Shown here piece after piece: positions 8,148-16,998 of a stretch of DNA of 64,000 bases. Made by a program: the position numbers and the translations under genes. Positions within the stretch are counted from its first letter, which is position 1. Each line of letters begins with the position of its first letter. The notes under the pieces were generated by a model. That model was not told the origin of the DNA, made no database searches, and was given only the letters and a program-made list of their open reading frames with translations. Origin of the DNA: Cyclobacteriaceae bacterium (GTDB lineage: Bacteria > Bacteroidota > Bacteroidia > Cytophagales > Cyclobacteriaceae); assembly GCA_026989535.1 (NCBI GenBank), contig JALSJD010000072.1, forward strand, positions 1 to 64,000, given 5' to 3'.

Positions 8148-9454
8148 TGTCTGTATTCGAAATCGAGGGTGGTGTAAAACTCTCAGGCTCTATCGAAGCC
8201 CAAGGAGCTAAAAATGAAGCACTTCAAATATTATGTGCCGTACTACTTACTTCAGAGGAAGTAGTTGTCCATAAAATTCCTGCCATTGTTGATGTAATCA
8301 AACTCATAGATTTATTAAGAGTAATGGGAGTTGAGGTAACTCAATTAGGCGAAGAGTCTTACAAATTTAAAGCCGAAAATGTTAACGTAAATTACCTCGA
8401 AACAGAAGGATATACAAAAAAAGCTTCTGCTTTAAGAGGCTCAATTATGATTTTAGGGCCATTACTGGCGCGCTTTGGCAAAGCAAAAATACCACAGCCT
8501 GGTGGTGATAAAATAGGTAGAAGGAGACTTGATACTCATTTTATCGGGTTTCAAAACCTTGGGGCTAAATTTGTTTTCGAAAAAGAGCTGGGGTATTACT
8601 CTATTGATGCCTCTAACTTAAAAGGGGCTTATATGTTGTTAGACGAAGCCTCGGTTACAGGTACTGCTAATATTATTATGGCAGCGGTTTTAGCCAAAGG
8701 AAAAACCACTATTTATAATGCAGCTTGCGAGCCTTACATCCAGCAATTATGTAAAATGCTAATCAGGATGGGCGCCAATATTTCTGGCATAGGTTCTAAC
8801 CTGTTAACCATTAATGGAGTTACTCAGCTAAGCGGCACCGAACATACTATGTTGCCCGATATGATTGAAATTGGCAGCTTTATTGGTATGGCGGTTATGA
8901 CTCAATCGGAGTTGACCATAAAAAATGTTTCGGTGGAGAACCTGGGATTAATACCCACCATGTTTAGGCGAATGGGGGTTAAACTAGAAATTATTGGAGA
9001 TGATATTTTTGTGCCGTCACAAGAGCATTACGAAATAGAATCATTTATTGATGGCTCTATTATGAATATAGCCGATGCTCCTTGGCCGGGCCTTACCCCA
9101 GATTTGTTGAGCATTATTTTGGTAATGGCCACACAAGCCAAAGGCACGGTGCTTATCCATCAAAAAATGTTTGAGAGCCGGCTGTTTTTTGTAGATAAAT
9201 TAATAGAAATGGGCGCCAAAATTATTTTGTGCGACCCTCATAGAGCTACCGTTATTGGACTTGACAGGCAAGTTTCACTACGTGGCATTACCATGACCTC
9301 CCCGGATATTAGAGCAGGTGTTTCTTTGCTTATTGCAGCATTATCTGCTAAAGGAAAAAGCCGCATTTTAAACGTGGAGCAAATCGACAGGGGCTATCAA
9401 AATATAGATAAAAGACTTAATGCGTTAGGGGCTAAAATTGTAAGGCTAGAGTAG
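8147..9454 (+). CDS. murA: UDP-N-acetylglucosamine 1-carboxyvinyltransferase (Asp-type active site)
   Basis: A 435-residue EPSP-synthase-fold enzyme that transfers enolpyruvate to UDP-GlcNAc, the first committed step of peptidoglycan synthesis. The N-terminal GSIEAQGAKNEAL holds the catalytic Lys-Asn pair, and SPDIRAGVSLLIAAL is the conserved C-terminal motif. In the active-site loop, read here as PQPGGDKIGRR, the Cys of E. coli MurA (Cys115) is Asp (about residue 121). In other bacteria this change preserves activity but prevents alkylation by fosfomycin. It starts at the ATG overlapping the DUF4290 stop. Confidence 0.95.
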   Translation: MSVFEIEGGVKLSGSIEAQGAKNEALQILCAVLLTSEEVVVHKIPAIVDVIKLIDLLRVMGVEVTQLGEESYKFKAENVNVNYLETEGYTKKASALRGSIMILGPLLARFGKAKIPQPGGDKIGRRRLDTHFIGFQNLGAKFVFEKELGYYSIDASNLKGAYMLLDEASVTGTANIIMAAVLAKGKTTIYNAACEPYIQQLCKMLIRMGANISGIGSNLLTINGVTQLSGTEHTMLPDMIEIGSFIGMAVMTQSELTIKNVSVENLGLIPTMFRRMGVKLEIIGDDIFVPSQEHYEIESFIDGSIMNIADAPWPGLTPDLLSIILVMATQAKGTVLIHQKMFESRLFFVDKLIEMGAKIILCDPHRATVIGLDRQVSLRGITMTSPDIRAGVSLLIAALSAKGKSRILNVEQIDRGYQNIDKRLNALGAKIVRLE

Positions 9455-9484
9455 TTTTTTTTTGCAATTGGTTTAACCTGAACT

Positions 9485-9624
9485 ATTCCTAACGCAGCGT
9501 AGCTGCAAATAAGACCTAGATTGAGCGATTTAGTTGTTTTTTTAACAAGGTAATCAAGGTCGGACGATAGTCAGACCAAAAAATAACACCAATCTGACGC
9601 TCGTATGGCATGTTTTATTGAAAA
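9485..9624 (+). repeat. Dispersed repeat, copy B
   Basis: Second copy of the repeat seen at 2154-2279, in the same orientation, starting 30 bp after murA. The ends are conserved and the middle spacer is longer and different. The shared blocks include ACGCAGCGTAGCTGCAA and AACAAGGTAATCAAGGTCGG. Confidence 0.75.
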
Positions 9625-9715
9625 TTAAATTACTGGTAATCAGCAGGTTGCAATAATGTTGAAAACTTTTTCAAATTCTTTTAAAAAACACAACTCCCTA
9701 AAAATGAGTAACCTC

Positions 9716-10473
9716 AGAACAACTGACCCAAGGGAATTAAGCTGACCCCACTTTATAGAATAATGTAAAATTTGAGTCAGGAAATTCAGTTTGAGTTTCG
9801 TTTAATTGTTTGCAGAGTTTTTCTAATACTAGATCGTCTTTGCGATGTGCTAATTTATGTATTTGCACAATTAGAATTTGGTTTTGCTCATCTACCATTA
9901 AATCTGTATCTGTTTTATAAATTTGTTTTAACAAAGCTCTCGATTCATCTTTATGTGCCATATGCTGTTTTATGCTATTACTTAAGGCTGTTTCTGCTCT
10001 ATAGGCGATTAGTTTTATGGTATCTAAAAAGTGTTTTCTTTGATTTATGACATTTTCAAACATTTCATTTTCAGGCAATTCTTTGATAAAAAAAAGCTTC
10101 TGAACCATTTTCTCTATACTTTCTTGTCCAACGTTTTACACTAGAGGCACTTACTCCAAAAGCCTTCACTACTTCTATTTGTTTGGCATTACCGTTTACA
10201 ACAAGTTGGGTGGTAAACATCCTAAAACTCGCATAGTCATTTTCACAATGCTGAAATACCGCCATAGCCCCATTAAAATAATAAACAATACCTGCTTTTT
10301 TTTGAAATCCAATATGATTATTGATTAATTCTATCTCTACAGGGAAAAAAGGAAGGCTGGTTTGTGGCATGTTGGGGTCATTTTAAAATCCTACTACAAA
10401 AATACGACTTTACCGCAAATCATTGAAAATCAATTATATAAAATTTTTCCTGAAGGTATGGGTCAGTTGTTCT
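9716..10473 (-). mobile_element. Decayed insertion sequence with nested terminal inverted repeats
   Basis: Perfect 15-bp inverted repeats AGAACAACTGACCCA (9716-9730) and its complement (10459-10473) enclose transposase fragments. A second inner pair, TGACCCCA at 9743-9750 and TGGGGTCA at 10373-10380, lies right at the transposase ends: the start codon is 3 bp inside the right copy. The inner pair may be the real IS ends, with the outer pair belonging to an earlier or related element. The interior has lost most of the transposase gene. Confidence 0.7.
9737..10370 (-). pseudogene. Transposase remnant: N- and C-terminal pieces, catalytic core deleted
   Basis: Two ORFs overlap in different frames. 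The first (10071-10370) carries an N-terminal domain and a helix-turn-helix, QIEVVKAFGVSASSVKRWTRKY. The second (9737-10108) matches the C-terminal part of the same kind of Bacteroidota transposase (YRAETALSNSIKQ..., KLCKQLNETQTEFPDSN). Together they make about 215 residues, much less than the roughly 450-500 I expect for the complete protein, so the catalytic middle is missing. The frames meet at a run of eight T's. Programmed frameshifting is possible but does not replace the lost domain. It is not expected to be active. Confidence 0.7.
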
Positions 10474-10754
10474 GGATTTGCAAGGAGTTAAGAAATTTTC
10501 AACTATTTTTTTATCCGATTGAATTTTCGTCATCACTATATTCAATCGGTGGTTAACAATAAATTATTTAAGAACGTAATTTACTGAATAACAATAACTT
10601 AACCAATTATAATGCAGATATTATTCCTTTTATTTATCTTAGTAAAGTAGAAATAGTTAGTTACATTAAAATTTGTCGCAAACTTACAAGGCATAATTAC
10701 ACTAAACCATCCTCAAAAGGGTAGGTAAACCAACTCTTTTGGGGGTAGTAGGCA

Positions 10755-10789
10755 TACCCAAAAGGGTAAAAGGTCACCCCTTTTGGGTA
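10755..10789. repeat. Inverted repeat in a region of repeated CCAAAAGGG-type words
   Basis: TACCCAAAAGGG (10755-10766) and CCCTTTTGGGTA (10778-10789) form a 12-bp inverted repeat. Two more CTCAAAAGGG/CTCTTTTGGG half-sites lie just upstream (about 10710-10745). The set resembles an operator array or a folded element. It fills the gap between the IS remnant and the response-regulator pseudogene; I see no gene in 10474-10855. Confidence 0.45.
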
Positions 10790-10855
10790 TAAAAGTTTGT
10801 TTAGGCATATTTTGAGTGGGTTTGTGTTCTCTGGTTAAAAAAACTTTTGGCAAGG

Positions 10856-11296
10856 CTATGAGCTGGTTAAATCATCGAGATAGCCTTTTTCTATGGCTAA
10901 TGCCACCAAATGTGTTACATTTTGGGCATTAAATTTAATCATTAAATTTTTTCGGTAGGTTTTAATGGTGTGAATATTCATTTCAGCTTTTACTGAAATA
11001 TCATCAGAAGTACACCCTTTACTTAAGAGGTCAAGTATTTTTATTTCTCTGGGACTTAGTTTCATAATGCCTTTTTGGTTGGTACTATTATTTTTTTGAG
11101 CCAGCTTTTTAAACACCACAGGCGAGTAGTAATTGCCTCCGCCAATTAATGGTATGTATGGCTTTTGCTATTTCATCTGGGTGGTCATCTTTAACCATAT
11201 AAGCCATGGTCACCTGCTTCTATCGCTTGCCGTACATACGCATCTTTATCATAACCCGATAGCACAAGTACTTTTACGGTAGGATACGCTCGTCCT
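10856..11296 (-). pseudogene. NarL/LuxR-type response regulator remnant
   Basis: The intact end is a LuxR-type helix-turn-helix (87-residue ORF 10856-11119): LSPREIKILDLLSKGCTSDDI, then MNIHTIKTYRKNLMIKF. Reading further upstream on the minus strand gives the end of a receiver domain in pieces: PTVKVLVLSGYDKDAYVRQ, AYMVKDDHPDEIAKAIHTIN and GGGNYYSPVVFKKLA. The pieces join only if one extra base is removed near 11210 and one near 11145. The receiver N-terminus with the phospho-acceptor Asp is absent, and the coding similarity stops where a REP-like hairpin begins (11297). It was a two-component DNA-binding regulator and is now broken. Confidence 0.8.
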
Positions 11297-11322
11297 CTTG
11301 TTGGTGAAACAACACCAACAAG
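11297..11322. repeat. REP-like hairpin, copy 3
   Basis: CTTGTTGGTG-AAACAA-CACCAACAAG is a 10-bp stem with a 6-nt loop, identical to the hairpins at 30552-30577 and 31326-31351 beside the RAYT gene. It abuts the truncated response-regulator pseudogene. The rest of 11323-11452 holds no gene. Confidence 0.8.
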
Positions 11323-11452
11323 GGGTCGCAACGCTATGAAACTGTTTTTTAACACATAGCAGGCTAAAGAAGGAGGTTTGGGTGGCTAATAGAGAGTTGA
11401 CACGACACTGGTCTTGAGATTTACTTATATAAGAGGTTATCAAAAAACAAGC

Positions 11453-13351
11453 CTACTCCACCACCTCAAATTCAATTCTTCGGTTTTGAGAACGGTTAGA
11501 TTCTGTAGAATTATCGGATATAAAATTAGTAGCTCCATAGCCTTTATAACTTAACCTTGATTTGCTTACACCATTGGCAATTAAATAATTGTAAACGGAT
11601 TTTGCGCGCTGTTTAGAAAGCTCTAGGTTGTAAGCATTACTCCCTACATTATCGGTGTAGCCCGCAATTTTAACTTTAGCGATGGAGCTATCTTTTAAGA
11701 GCAATATCATCTTAGATAATTCAGCTTCTGAAGTACCGGTAAGCTCGTAACTATTAAACGCAAAAAACACATTGCTAAGCACCATTTTAGACCCAATTTT
11801 GATAGGAGCTAAGGCTATATTTACCTCCACAGGTTCAAGTAAAGATTGTTTAAGGTTAAAATTCATACTCTTGTATAGATACCCTTTAGCCTCCGCAAAT
11901 AAACCATACTCTTTGCCCTCTGTAAGCACAATTAAATAGCTGCCGTTAATGGAGTCGGAAGTAACCAATTCAATGGCACTATCTGTCTCTAAATCAATGA
12001 GTGAAATAGCAGCCACCAATGGTGTGTTAGTGCTTTTATCTACCACTAAACCAAATACATAGGTGGTTTTATGTTCGATTTGTAGCGTTGGAGGAATATC
12101 TATTTCGAATAAAATGCTGGTAAAGCTATCTCCTTCTTTTTCTTCATGCGAATAATAACCTTTGTTACCATCGGATGAAATATACATAGAGACCTCATCA
12201 TTATGGGTATTAATAGGATACCCGAAATTAGTGGGTTTTGCCCAGCCCAATTCTTCTTTTTCTGTAAAATAGATGTCGTAGCCACCAAAGCCCAGCCTAC
12301 CATCTGTGGCAAAATAGAGCCGTTGTCCGTTGGGGTGTATAAAAGGCGAAATATCATCAAAAGCGGTATTGATATCTATGCCAACATTTTGTGGTTTCGA
12401 CCACTCGTTTTGCTCAGTTAGCGTAGATACGTAAATATCTCTTCGTCCAAAGCCTCCACGCCTGTTGGAGACAAAGTACAGGGTTCTTCCATCTGCACTT
12501 AAGCTTGGTTGTGAGTCCCATGCAGTTGAGTTAATGTTGCTTCCCATATTTTTGGGTGCTTTCCATTCATCTCCTACTTTAGTACTCTCATATAAATCGC
12601 AACTTCCATAACCTTTTCGCCCCATACAGGAGGTAAAGACCAATTTTCTGCCATCGGCTGAGATGGTGCAAGTGCCCTCGTTAAATTCTGTATTTATATT
12701 GCTGGATATGGAAACAGGATTGCTCCAGTTTCCTTGTTTATCCTTAGTACTCAACATAATTTCCTCGTTTTCTTCACGCTTTACAAAAATTAACGCTTGC
12801 TGGTTAGCGGTTAAAACCGGAAAATACTGCTGTTTAAACTGGTTTACGTTGGGCGGCAATGGCCGTGGGTTAAACTGAAAATCATTGATTTTGTAGGTAA
12901 TTGCAAACTCGCAATTTTCACGCATTAATTTGGCTTTGCTTGCATATTTTCCCTTGTGTGAGGTCAGGCGCTGATATTCACCAAGGTTGGTTAATGCGGA
13001 TTCATACAACCCTTCATTAAAATCGTGTAACCCTAAATAATACCATGCACTTGCAAACCTGGTCGTAGTAGGATATCTGGTAACCACTTCTTTATAGCAA
13101 TTCATTTGCAAGCTGTCTTGAAATCTAATCCGATAAATGGTAGATAACTTTAAATAGGCTTCGGCAAAATTAGGATCCTTGGCAAGAGCAGCTTGCAGTT
13201 TATCAAACGCCTTATCAAACGCCCGAGCCCCCATCAATGTGCGAGCTTCGGTATAAAGTTTTATTGCTTTTTTGTTTTTTGAAGTATAGGATTGAGCGCT
13301 GGCAAAGCCAGTGAACAGTAATGGCAAGAGCAAAATTAATAAATAGCGCAT
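11453..13351 (-). CDS. PorE-like outer-membrane-associated OmpA-family protein (TPR, WD40-like, CRD, OmpA)
   Basis: A 632-residue secreted protein. A signal peptide (MRYLLILLLPLLFTGFASAQ) is followed by TPR-like helices (about 25-140), a PD40/WD40-like beta-propeller with repeats such as GRKLVFTS, GRTLYFVSNR and GQRLYFATD (about 180-420), a carboxypeptidase-regulatory-like beta domain (about 430-520) and a C-terminal OmpA peptidoglycan-binding domain (NVFFAFNSYEL..., AGYTDNVGSN..., NRRIEFEV). This domain order matches PorE of the type IX secretion system, which anchors that machine to peptidoglycan, but many paralogues share it, so the T9SS role is inferred. Its start overlaps the queE stop by one base. 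Confidence 0.8.
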   Translation of the reverse strand: MRYLLILLLPLLFTGFASAQSYTSKNKKAIKLYTEARTLMGARAFDKAFDKLQAALAKDPNFAEAYLKLSTIYRIRFQDSLQMNCYKEVVTRYPTTTRFASAWYYLGLHDFNEGLYESALTNLGEYQRLTSHKGKYASKAKLMRENCEFAITYKINDFQFNPRPLPPNVNQFKQQYFPVLTANQQALIFVKREENEEIMLSTKDKQGNWSNPVSISSNINTEFNEGTCTISADGRKLVFTSCMGRKGYGSCDLYESTKVGDEWKAPKNMGSNINSTAWDSQPSLSADGRTLYFVSNRRGGFGRRDIYVSTLTEQNEWSKPQNVGIDINTAFDDISPFIHPNGQRLYFATDGRLGFGGYDIYFTEKEELGWAKPTNFGYPINTHNDEVSMYISSDGNKGYYSHEEKEGDSFTSILFEIDIPPTLQIEHKTTYVFGLVVDKSTNTPLVAAISLIDLETDSAIELVTSDSINGSYLIVLTEGKEYGLFAEAKGYLYKSMNFNLKQSLLEPVEVNIALAPIKIGSKMVLSNVFFAFNSYELTGTSEAELSKMILLLKDSSIAKVKIAGYTDNVGSNAYNLELSKQRAKSVYNYLIANGVSKSRLSYKGYGATNFISDNSTESNRSQNRRIEFEVVE

Positions 13352-13953
13352 TATCTAATATTCATATACTTATGAGTTTGTAAAGATATTCGCCAAATAG
13401 GAAATTCTTTCACATACTCATTAATACTCTCCATCACTTTGGTGGATTTATCCCACTCAGGCTGCAAAAATAGTTTACAACTTGCCTTTACAGTAGCTGA
13501 CTGTTCTTTGGCCCAGCTAAAATCAGATTTATTAACCACCACTATTTTAAGCTCATCCGCTTTAACCATTTCAGTGTCTAATGGTTTCTTAAATTTTTTA
13601 GGCGAAATGCAAACCCAGTCCCACTTACCCGTAATTTTATAAACCCCCGAAGTTTCTAAATGAGTTTGAATGCCCACCTGCTGAAGTGCTTTTGTTAAAG
13701 CTTCTAAATTATACATGGCAGGCTCACCTCCTGTAATAATAACCCTTTTTGCTTTGTGCAAAACCGCTTCTGCCACCAGCTCATCAACCGATTTTTTTGT
13801 GGCATTTTCAACGCCCCATGATTCCTTTACATCGCACCACGAGCAGCCAATATCGCAACCGGCCAAACGGATAAAAAAAGCAGATTTGCCTGTATGATAG
13901 CCTTCCCCTTGTATAGAGTAAAAGGTTTCCATTACTTTATAACGTTCCATCAC
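13351..13953 (-). CDS. queE: 7-carboxy-7-deazaguanine synthase
   Basis: A 200-residue radical SAM enzyme that contracts 6-carboxytetrahydropterin to 7-carboxy-7-deazaguanine in queuosine synthesis. The N-terminal ETFYSIQGEGYHTGKSAFF is the QueE start signature, CDIGCSWC is the CxxxCxxC iron-sulfur motif and ITGGEPAMYN is the SAM-binding GGE motif. The protein is of usual length. It lies 5 bp downstream of folD and overlaps the next gene by TAATG, suggesting one transcript. No other queuosine gene is in the window. Confidence 0.93.
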   Translation of the reverse strand: MMERYKVMETFYSIQGEGYHTGKSAFFIRLAGCDIGCSWCDVKESWGVENATKKSVDELVAEAVLHKAKRVIITGGEPAMYNLEALTKALQQVGIQTHLETSGVYKITGKWDWVCISPKKFKKPLDTEMVKADELKIVVVNKSDFSWAKEQSATVKASCKLFLQPEWDKSTKVMESINEYVKEFPIWRISLQTHKYMNIR

Positions 13954-13958
13954 TTCAC

Positions 13959-14834
13959 TTAAAGATTCATCCTTTTTTTATAGGCAATCATGGTATTCAT
14001 AATAAGAGAGGCAATTGTCATGGGTCCTACTCCACCAGGTACAGGAGTAATATGTGAAGCCTTAGGCTCAACCGAAGCAAAGTCAACATCTCCTTTAAGC
14101 GCAAAACCACTCTTTTTAGAACTATCAGCCACTCTGGTGGTGCCTACATCCACTATTACAGCTCCTTCTTTTACCATATTGCCTGTAATGAGGCCGGGCT
14201 TGCCTACGGCTACAATAATAATATCAGCTTGGCGAGTATGGGCTGCAAGGTTTTTGGTATGAATATGGCAAAGTGTTACGGTTGCATCGCCAGGGCCTGC
14301 TAAAAGAATGCTCATAGGCATACCAACAATATGACTTTTACCTACCACAACGCAGTGTTTTCCTTTGGTTTTAATGACATAGCGTTTTAAAAGCTCAATA
14401 ATGCCCATAGGTGTTGCAGGCAATAAACTATGGTGTTCCTGATCTATTTTGCCAAAATTGGCTGGGGTAAAACCATCCACATCTTTGGTGGTATCTATGC
14501 GGTCAATAATTTTTTCTACAGAAATATGGGCAGGCAAAGGCAACTGAACAATATAGCCATCTACGCCCTCCTCTTTGTTTAACCGATCAACTTCTGCAAG
14601 AATAATTTCTTCGGTAACGGTGGCATCATATCGTATCATCGATGATTTAAAGCCCACTTCATCGCAAGCCTTCATCTTGGCGGTAACATAGGTTTCGCTG
14701 GCGCCATCTTCGCCCACCAGTACGGCCACTAAATGCGGAGGGCGATGCCCATTTTTAGTACAAGCCGATACCTCAGCTTTTATTTCTTCTTCTATCTCCT
14801 TTGATACTTTTCTTCCGTCTAATATTACTGCCAT
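13959..14834 (-). CDS. folD: Methylenetetrahydrofolate dehydrogenase / cyclohydrolase
   Basis: A 291-residue bifunctional FolD that interconverts methylene-, methenyl- and 10-formyl-tetrahydrofolate with NADP. Motifs are the catalytic-Lys segment YVTAKMKACDEVG (about 49-61), DGYIVQLPLPAHI, the NADP loop VVGKSHIVGMPMSILL and the C-terminal PVPGGVGPMTIASL. Length and motifs are complete. It lies downstream of lepA on the same strand, separated by a strong hairpin. Confidence 0.96.
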   Translation of the reverse strand: MAVILDGRKVSKEIEEEIKAEVSACTKNGHRPPHLVAVLVGEDGASETYVTAKMKACDEVGFKSSMIRYDATVTEEIILAEVDRLNKEEGVDGYIVQLPLPAHISVEKIIDRIDTTKDVDGFTPANFGKIDQEHHSLLPATPMGIIELLKRYVIKTKGKHCVVVGKSHIVGMPMSILLAGPGDATVTLCHIHTKNLAAHTRQADIIIVAVGKPGLITGNMVKEGAVIVDVGTTRVADSSKKSGFALKGDVDFASVEPKASHITPVPGGVGPMTIASLIMNTMIAYKKRMNL

Positions 14835-14860
14835 GCCTTATTTTTTATAGATATAAGACG

Positions 14861-14910
14861 TTAGACAAGAGACACAAGATACAGGCGTTAATCTTGTGTC
14901 TTTTGTCTAA
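14861..14910. terminator. Long-stem hairpin between lepA and folD
   Basis: TTAGACAAGAGACACAAGAT (14861-14880) pairs with ATCTTGTGTCTTTTGTCTAA (14891-14910): a 20-bp stem with one G-U or mismatched pair and a 10-nt loop. It lies between the lepA stop and the folD start. It could end lepA transcription, tune folD expression, or be a REP-type element. Confidence 0.5.
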
Positions 14911-14925
14911 TATCCTTCGTCTTTA

Positions 14926-16713
14926 TCAGTCAATTTGTAAAACCGCCATAAATGCTTCTTGCGGAATTTCAACATTGCCAACCTGTCGCATTCTCTTTTT
15001 ACCTTTTTTCTGCTTTTCGAGTAGCTTTCTTTTACGAGAAATATCACCCCCATAACATTTAGCCAGCACATTTTTACGCAATGCTTTTACTGTTTCCCTG
15101 GCAATAATTTTTTGCCCTATCGAAGCCTGAATAGCTATTTCAAACATTTGTCGAGGCACTAGCTCTTTCAGTTTTTCGCACAATCGTTTGCCCCATTCAT
15201 ACGCTTTATCTCTATGCACCACGGCCGAAAGCGCATCCACAGGGTCGCCATTAAGCATTATATCGAGCTTAATCACGTTTGAGCGCCTAAATCCAATAAG
15301 TTCATAATCGAGTGAGGCATATCCTTTTGAAATGGTTTTCAGCTTATCAAAAAAGTCGAAAACTATTTCGCCTAGTGGCAATTCAAACGAGAGTTCTACC
15401 CGGTCCGAAGTAAGATACACTTGGTTTTTAATTTCGCCACGTTTATTCATACACAATGAAATAACAGGCCCTACAAACTCTGCTTTTGTAATTATTTGGG
15501 CAGAGATAAAAGGCTCTTCCATATAGTCGATTGAACCAGGATCTGGCATTTCGGCTGGTGAATTAATATCAACTTTACGCCCATCGGCATATACCGCATG
15601 AAACTGAACCGAAGGCACGGTGGTAATCACCGTCATATCAAATTCACGTTCCAACCGTTCTTGCACAATTTCCATATGCAACATACCTAAGAAACCACAT
15701 CGAAAGCCAAAGCCCAGAGCCACAGAAGTTTCAGGCTCCCACACTAAGGAGGCATCATTAAGCTGCAATTTTTCCATCGAGTTACGAAGCTCCTCGTAGT
15801 CGGTGGTTTCCACAGGGTAAATACCTGCAAAAACCATGGGTTTTACCTCTTCAAACCCTTGAATGGAATCGCTGCAGGGGTTATCTACATGGGTAATGGT
15901 ATCGCCCACTTTAACCTCTTTAGCCACTTTAATACCAGAGATTAAATACCCTACATTGCCAGTTGAAATTTCTTCCTGAGCTTCTTGCTCTAATTTAAGT
16001 ATGCCAATTTCATCGGCATTATATTCTTTGCCTGTATTAACAAATTTAACCTTGTCGCCCTTCCTTACTTTACCCTGCATTACTCTAAAATAGACTTCAA
16101 TCCCTCTAAAGGAATTATAGACCGAATCGAAAATTAAGGCTTGCAATGGTGCATTTACATCTCCCTTAGGTGCTGGAACACGTTCAACAATGGCTTCTAA
16201 AATATCGGTTATTCCTAATCCTTCTTTACCACTGGCATGAATAACATCCTCACGGCTACAGCCCAATAAATCAACTATTTGATCGGTAACTTCTTCTGGG
16301 TTAGCCCCTGGCAGGTCAATTTTATTCAACACCGGAATTATTTCCAAGTCGTGCTCCAACGCTAGGTATAAATTAGAAATAGTTTGTGCTTCAATGCCTT
16401 GCGAAGCATCTACAATTAATAAAGCGCCTTCGCATGCCGAAATGGAACGAGATACTTCATACGAAAAATCAACATGGCCAGGGGTGTCAATTAGATTAAG
16501 TGTGTACTTTTCGTTATCGTACAAATAATCCATTTGAATTGCATGGCTCTTAATGGTAATTCCCCGCTCTCTCTCCAAATCCATATTGTCGAGCAACTGC
16601 GATTTCATATCTCTATCTGCCACGGTTTGCGTGGTTTCTAATAATCTATCTGCCAAGGTGCTTTTACCGTGATCAATATGTGCAATGATGCAAAAATTTC
16701 TAATTCTATCCAT
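14926..16713 (-). CDS. lepA: Elongation factor 4 (LepA), ribosome-associated GTPase
   Basis: A 595-residue translational GTPase of normal length. The G1 motif is [10 protein letters not shown]2 lies in the [12 protein letters not shown] segment, G3 is DTPGH and G4 is NKID. The EF4-specific C-terminal domain ends with [17 protein letters not shown]. It acts on the ribosome in elongation or initiation quality control. It probably leads a transcript towards folD and queE. A TATTTTTG -7 motif lies 26 bp upstream of the start on the minus strand. Confidence 0.97.
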   Translation of the reverse strand: MDRIRNFCIIAHIDHGKSTLADRLLETTQTVADRDMKSQLLDNMDLERERGITIKSHAIQMDYLYDNEKYTLNLIDTPGHVDFSYEVSRSISACEGALLIVDASQGIEAQTISNLYLALEHDLEIIPVLNKIDLPGANPEEVTDQIVDLLGCSREDVIHASGKEGLGITDILEAIVERVPAPKGDVNAPLQALIFDSVYNSFRGIEVYFRVMQGKVRKGDKVKFVNTGKEYNADEIGILKLEQEAQEEISTGNVGYLISGIKVAKEVKVGDTITHVDNPCSDSIQGFEEVKPMVFAGIYPVETTDYEELRNSMEKLQLNDASLVWEPETSVALGFGFRCGFLGMLHMEIVQERLEREFDMTVITTVPSVQFHAVYADGRKVDINSPAEMPDPGSIDYMEEPFISAQIITKAEFVGPVISLCMNKRGEIKNQVYLTSDRVELSFELPLGEIVFDFFDKLKTISKGYASLDYELIGFRRSNVIKLDIMLNGDPVDALSAVVHRDKAYEWGKRLCEKLKELVPRQMFEIAIQASIGQKIIARETVKALRKNVLAKCYGGDISRKRKLLEKQKKGKKRMRQVGNVEIPQEAFMAVLQID

Positions 16714-16738
16714 ATAAGGCGTTTTGCGAAACGAGGTG

Positions 16739-16746
16739 CAAAAATA
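16739..16746 (-). promoter_or_regulatory. Bacteroidota -7 motif for lepA
   Basis: On the minus strand the bases read TATTTTTG, matching TAnnTTTG, 26 bp before the lepA ATG. No matching TTTG -33 box was found. Confidence 0.4.
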
Positions 16747-16828
16747 TGGATTTAAATCCGAATTGATGCGAGTAAAATTAATTCTAGGGGCAGAAATCGT
16801 AACTCACCCAAAAAAAATATAGCCACCA

Positions 16829-16845
16829 CCCGCTAGCCTAGCGGG
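16829..16845. repeat. Short hairpin CCCGCTAG/CTAGCGGG
   Basis: CCCGCTAG-C-CTAGCGGG is an 8-bp stem in the 285-bp gap between lepA and the DUF4924 gene. The sequence after it, ending CTTCGTGCCCTAGTGGCTAAA, looks like a recurrent intergenic phrase of Bacteroidota genomes. Confidence 0.5.
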
Positions 16846-16957
16846 CAAAGAACCACAAAATAATAACTTAAAGTACATAACTTTTTGTGAAACTTGGAGA
16901 CTTCGTGCCCTAGTGGCTAAAAAGGTAGCTTTAATGGGTGAATGTTACCAGAAATCA

Positions 16958-16988
16958 TTTGAGCTATCAAAATCTACCAATACCTTTG
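16958..16988 (+). promoter_or_regulatory. Full Bacteroidota promoter before the DUF4924 gene
   Basis: TTTG at 16958-16961, a 19-bp spacer and TACCTTTG at 16981-16988 match the Bacteroidota consensus TTTG-N19-TAnnTTTG exactly. The ATG at 16999 follows 10 bp later, giving a very short or no 5' leader. Confidence 0.65.
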
Positions 16989-16998
16989 CTTAAAAAAA

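Noticed and set aside
10071-10108. Programmed frameshift joining the two transposase ORFs
   Set aside because: The eight-T run would allow slippage, but joining the frames still gives a protein without a catalytic core, so deletion explains the data better.
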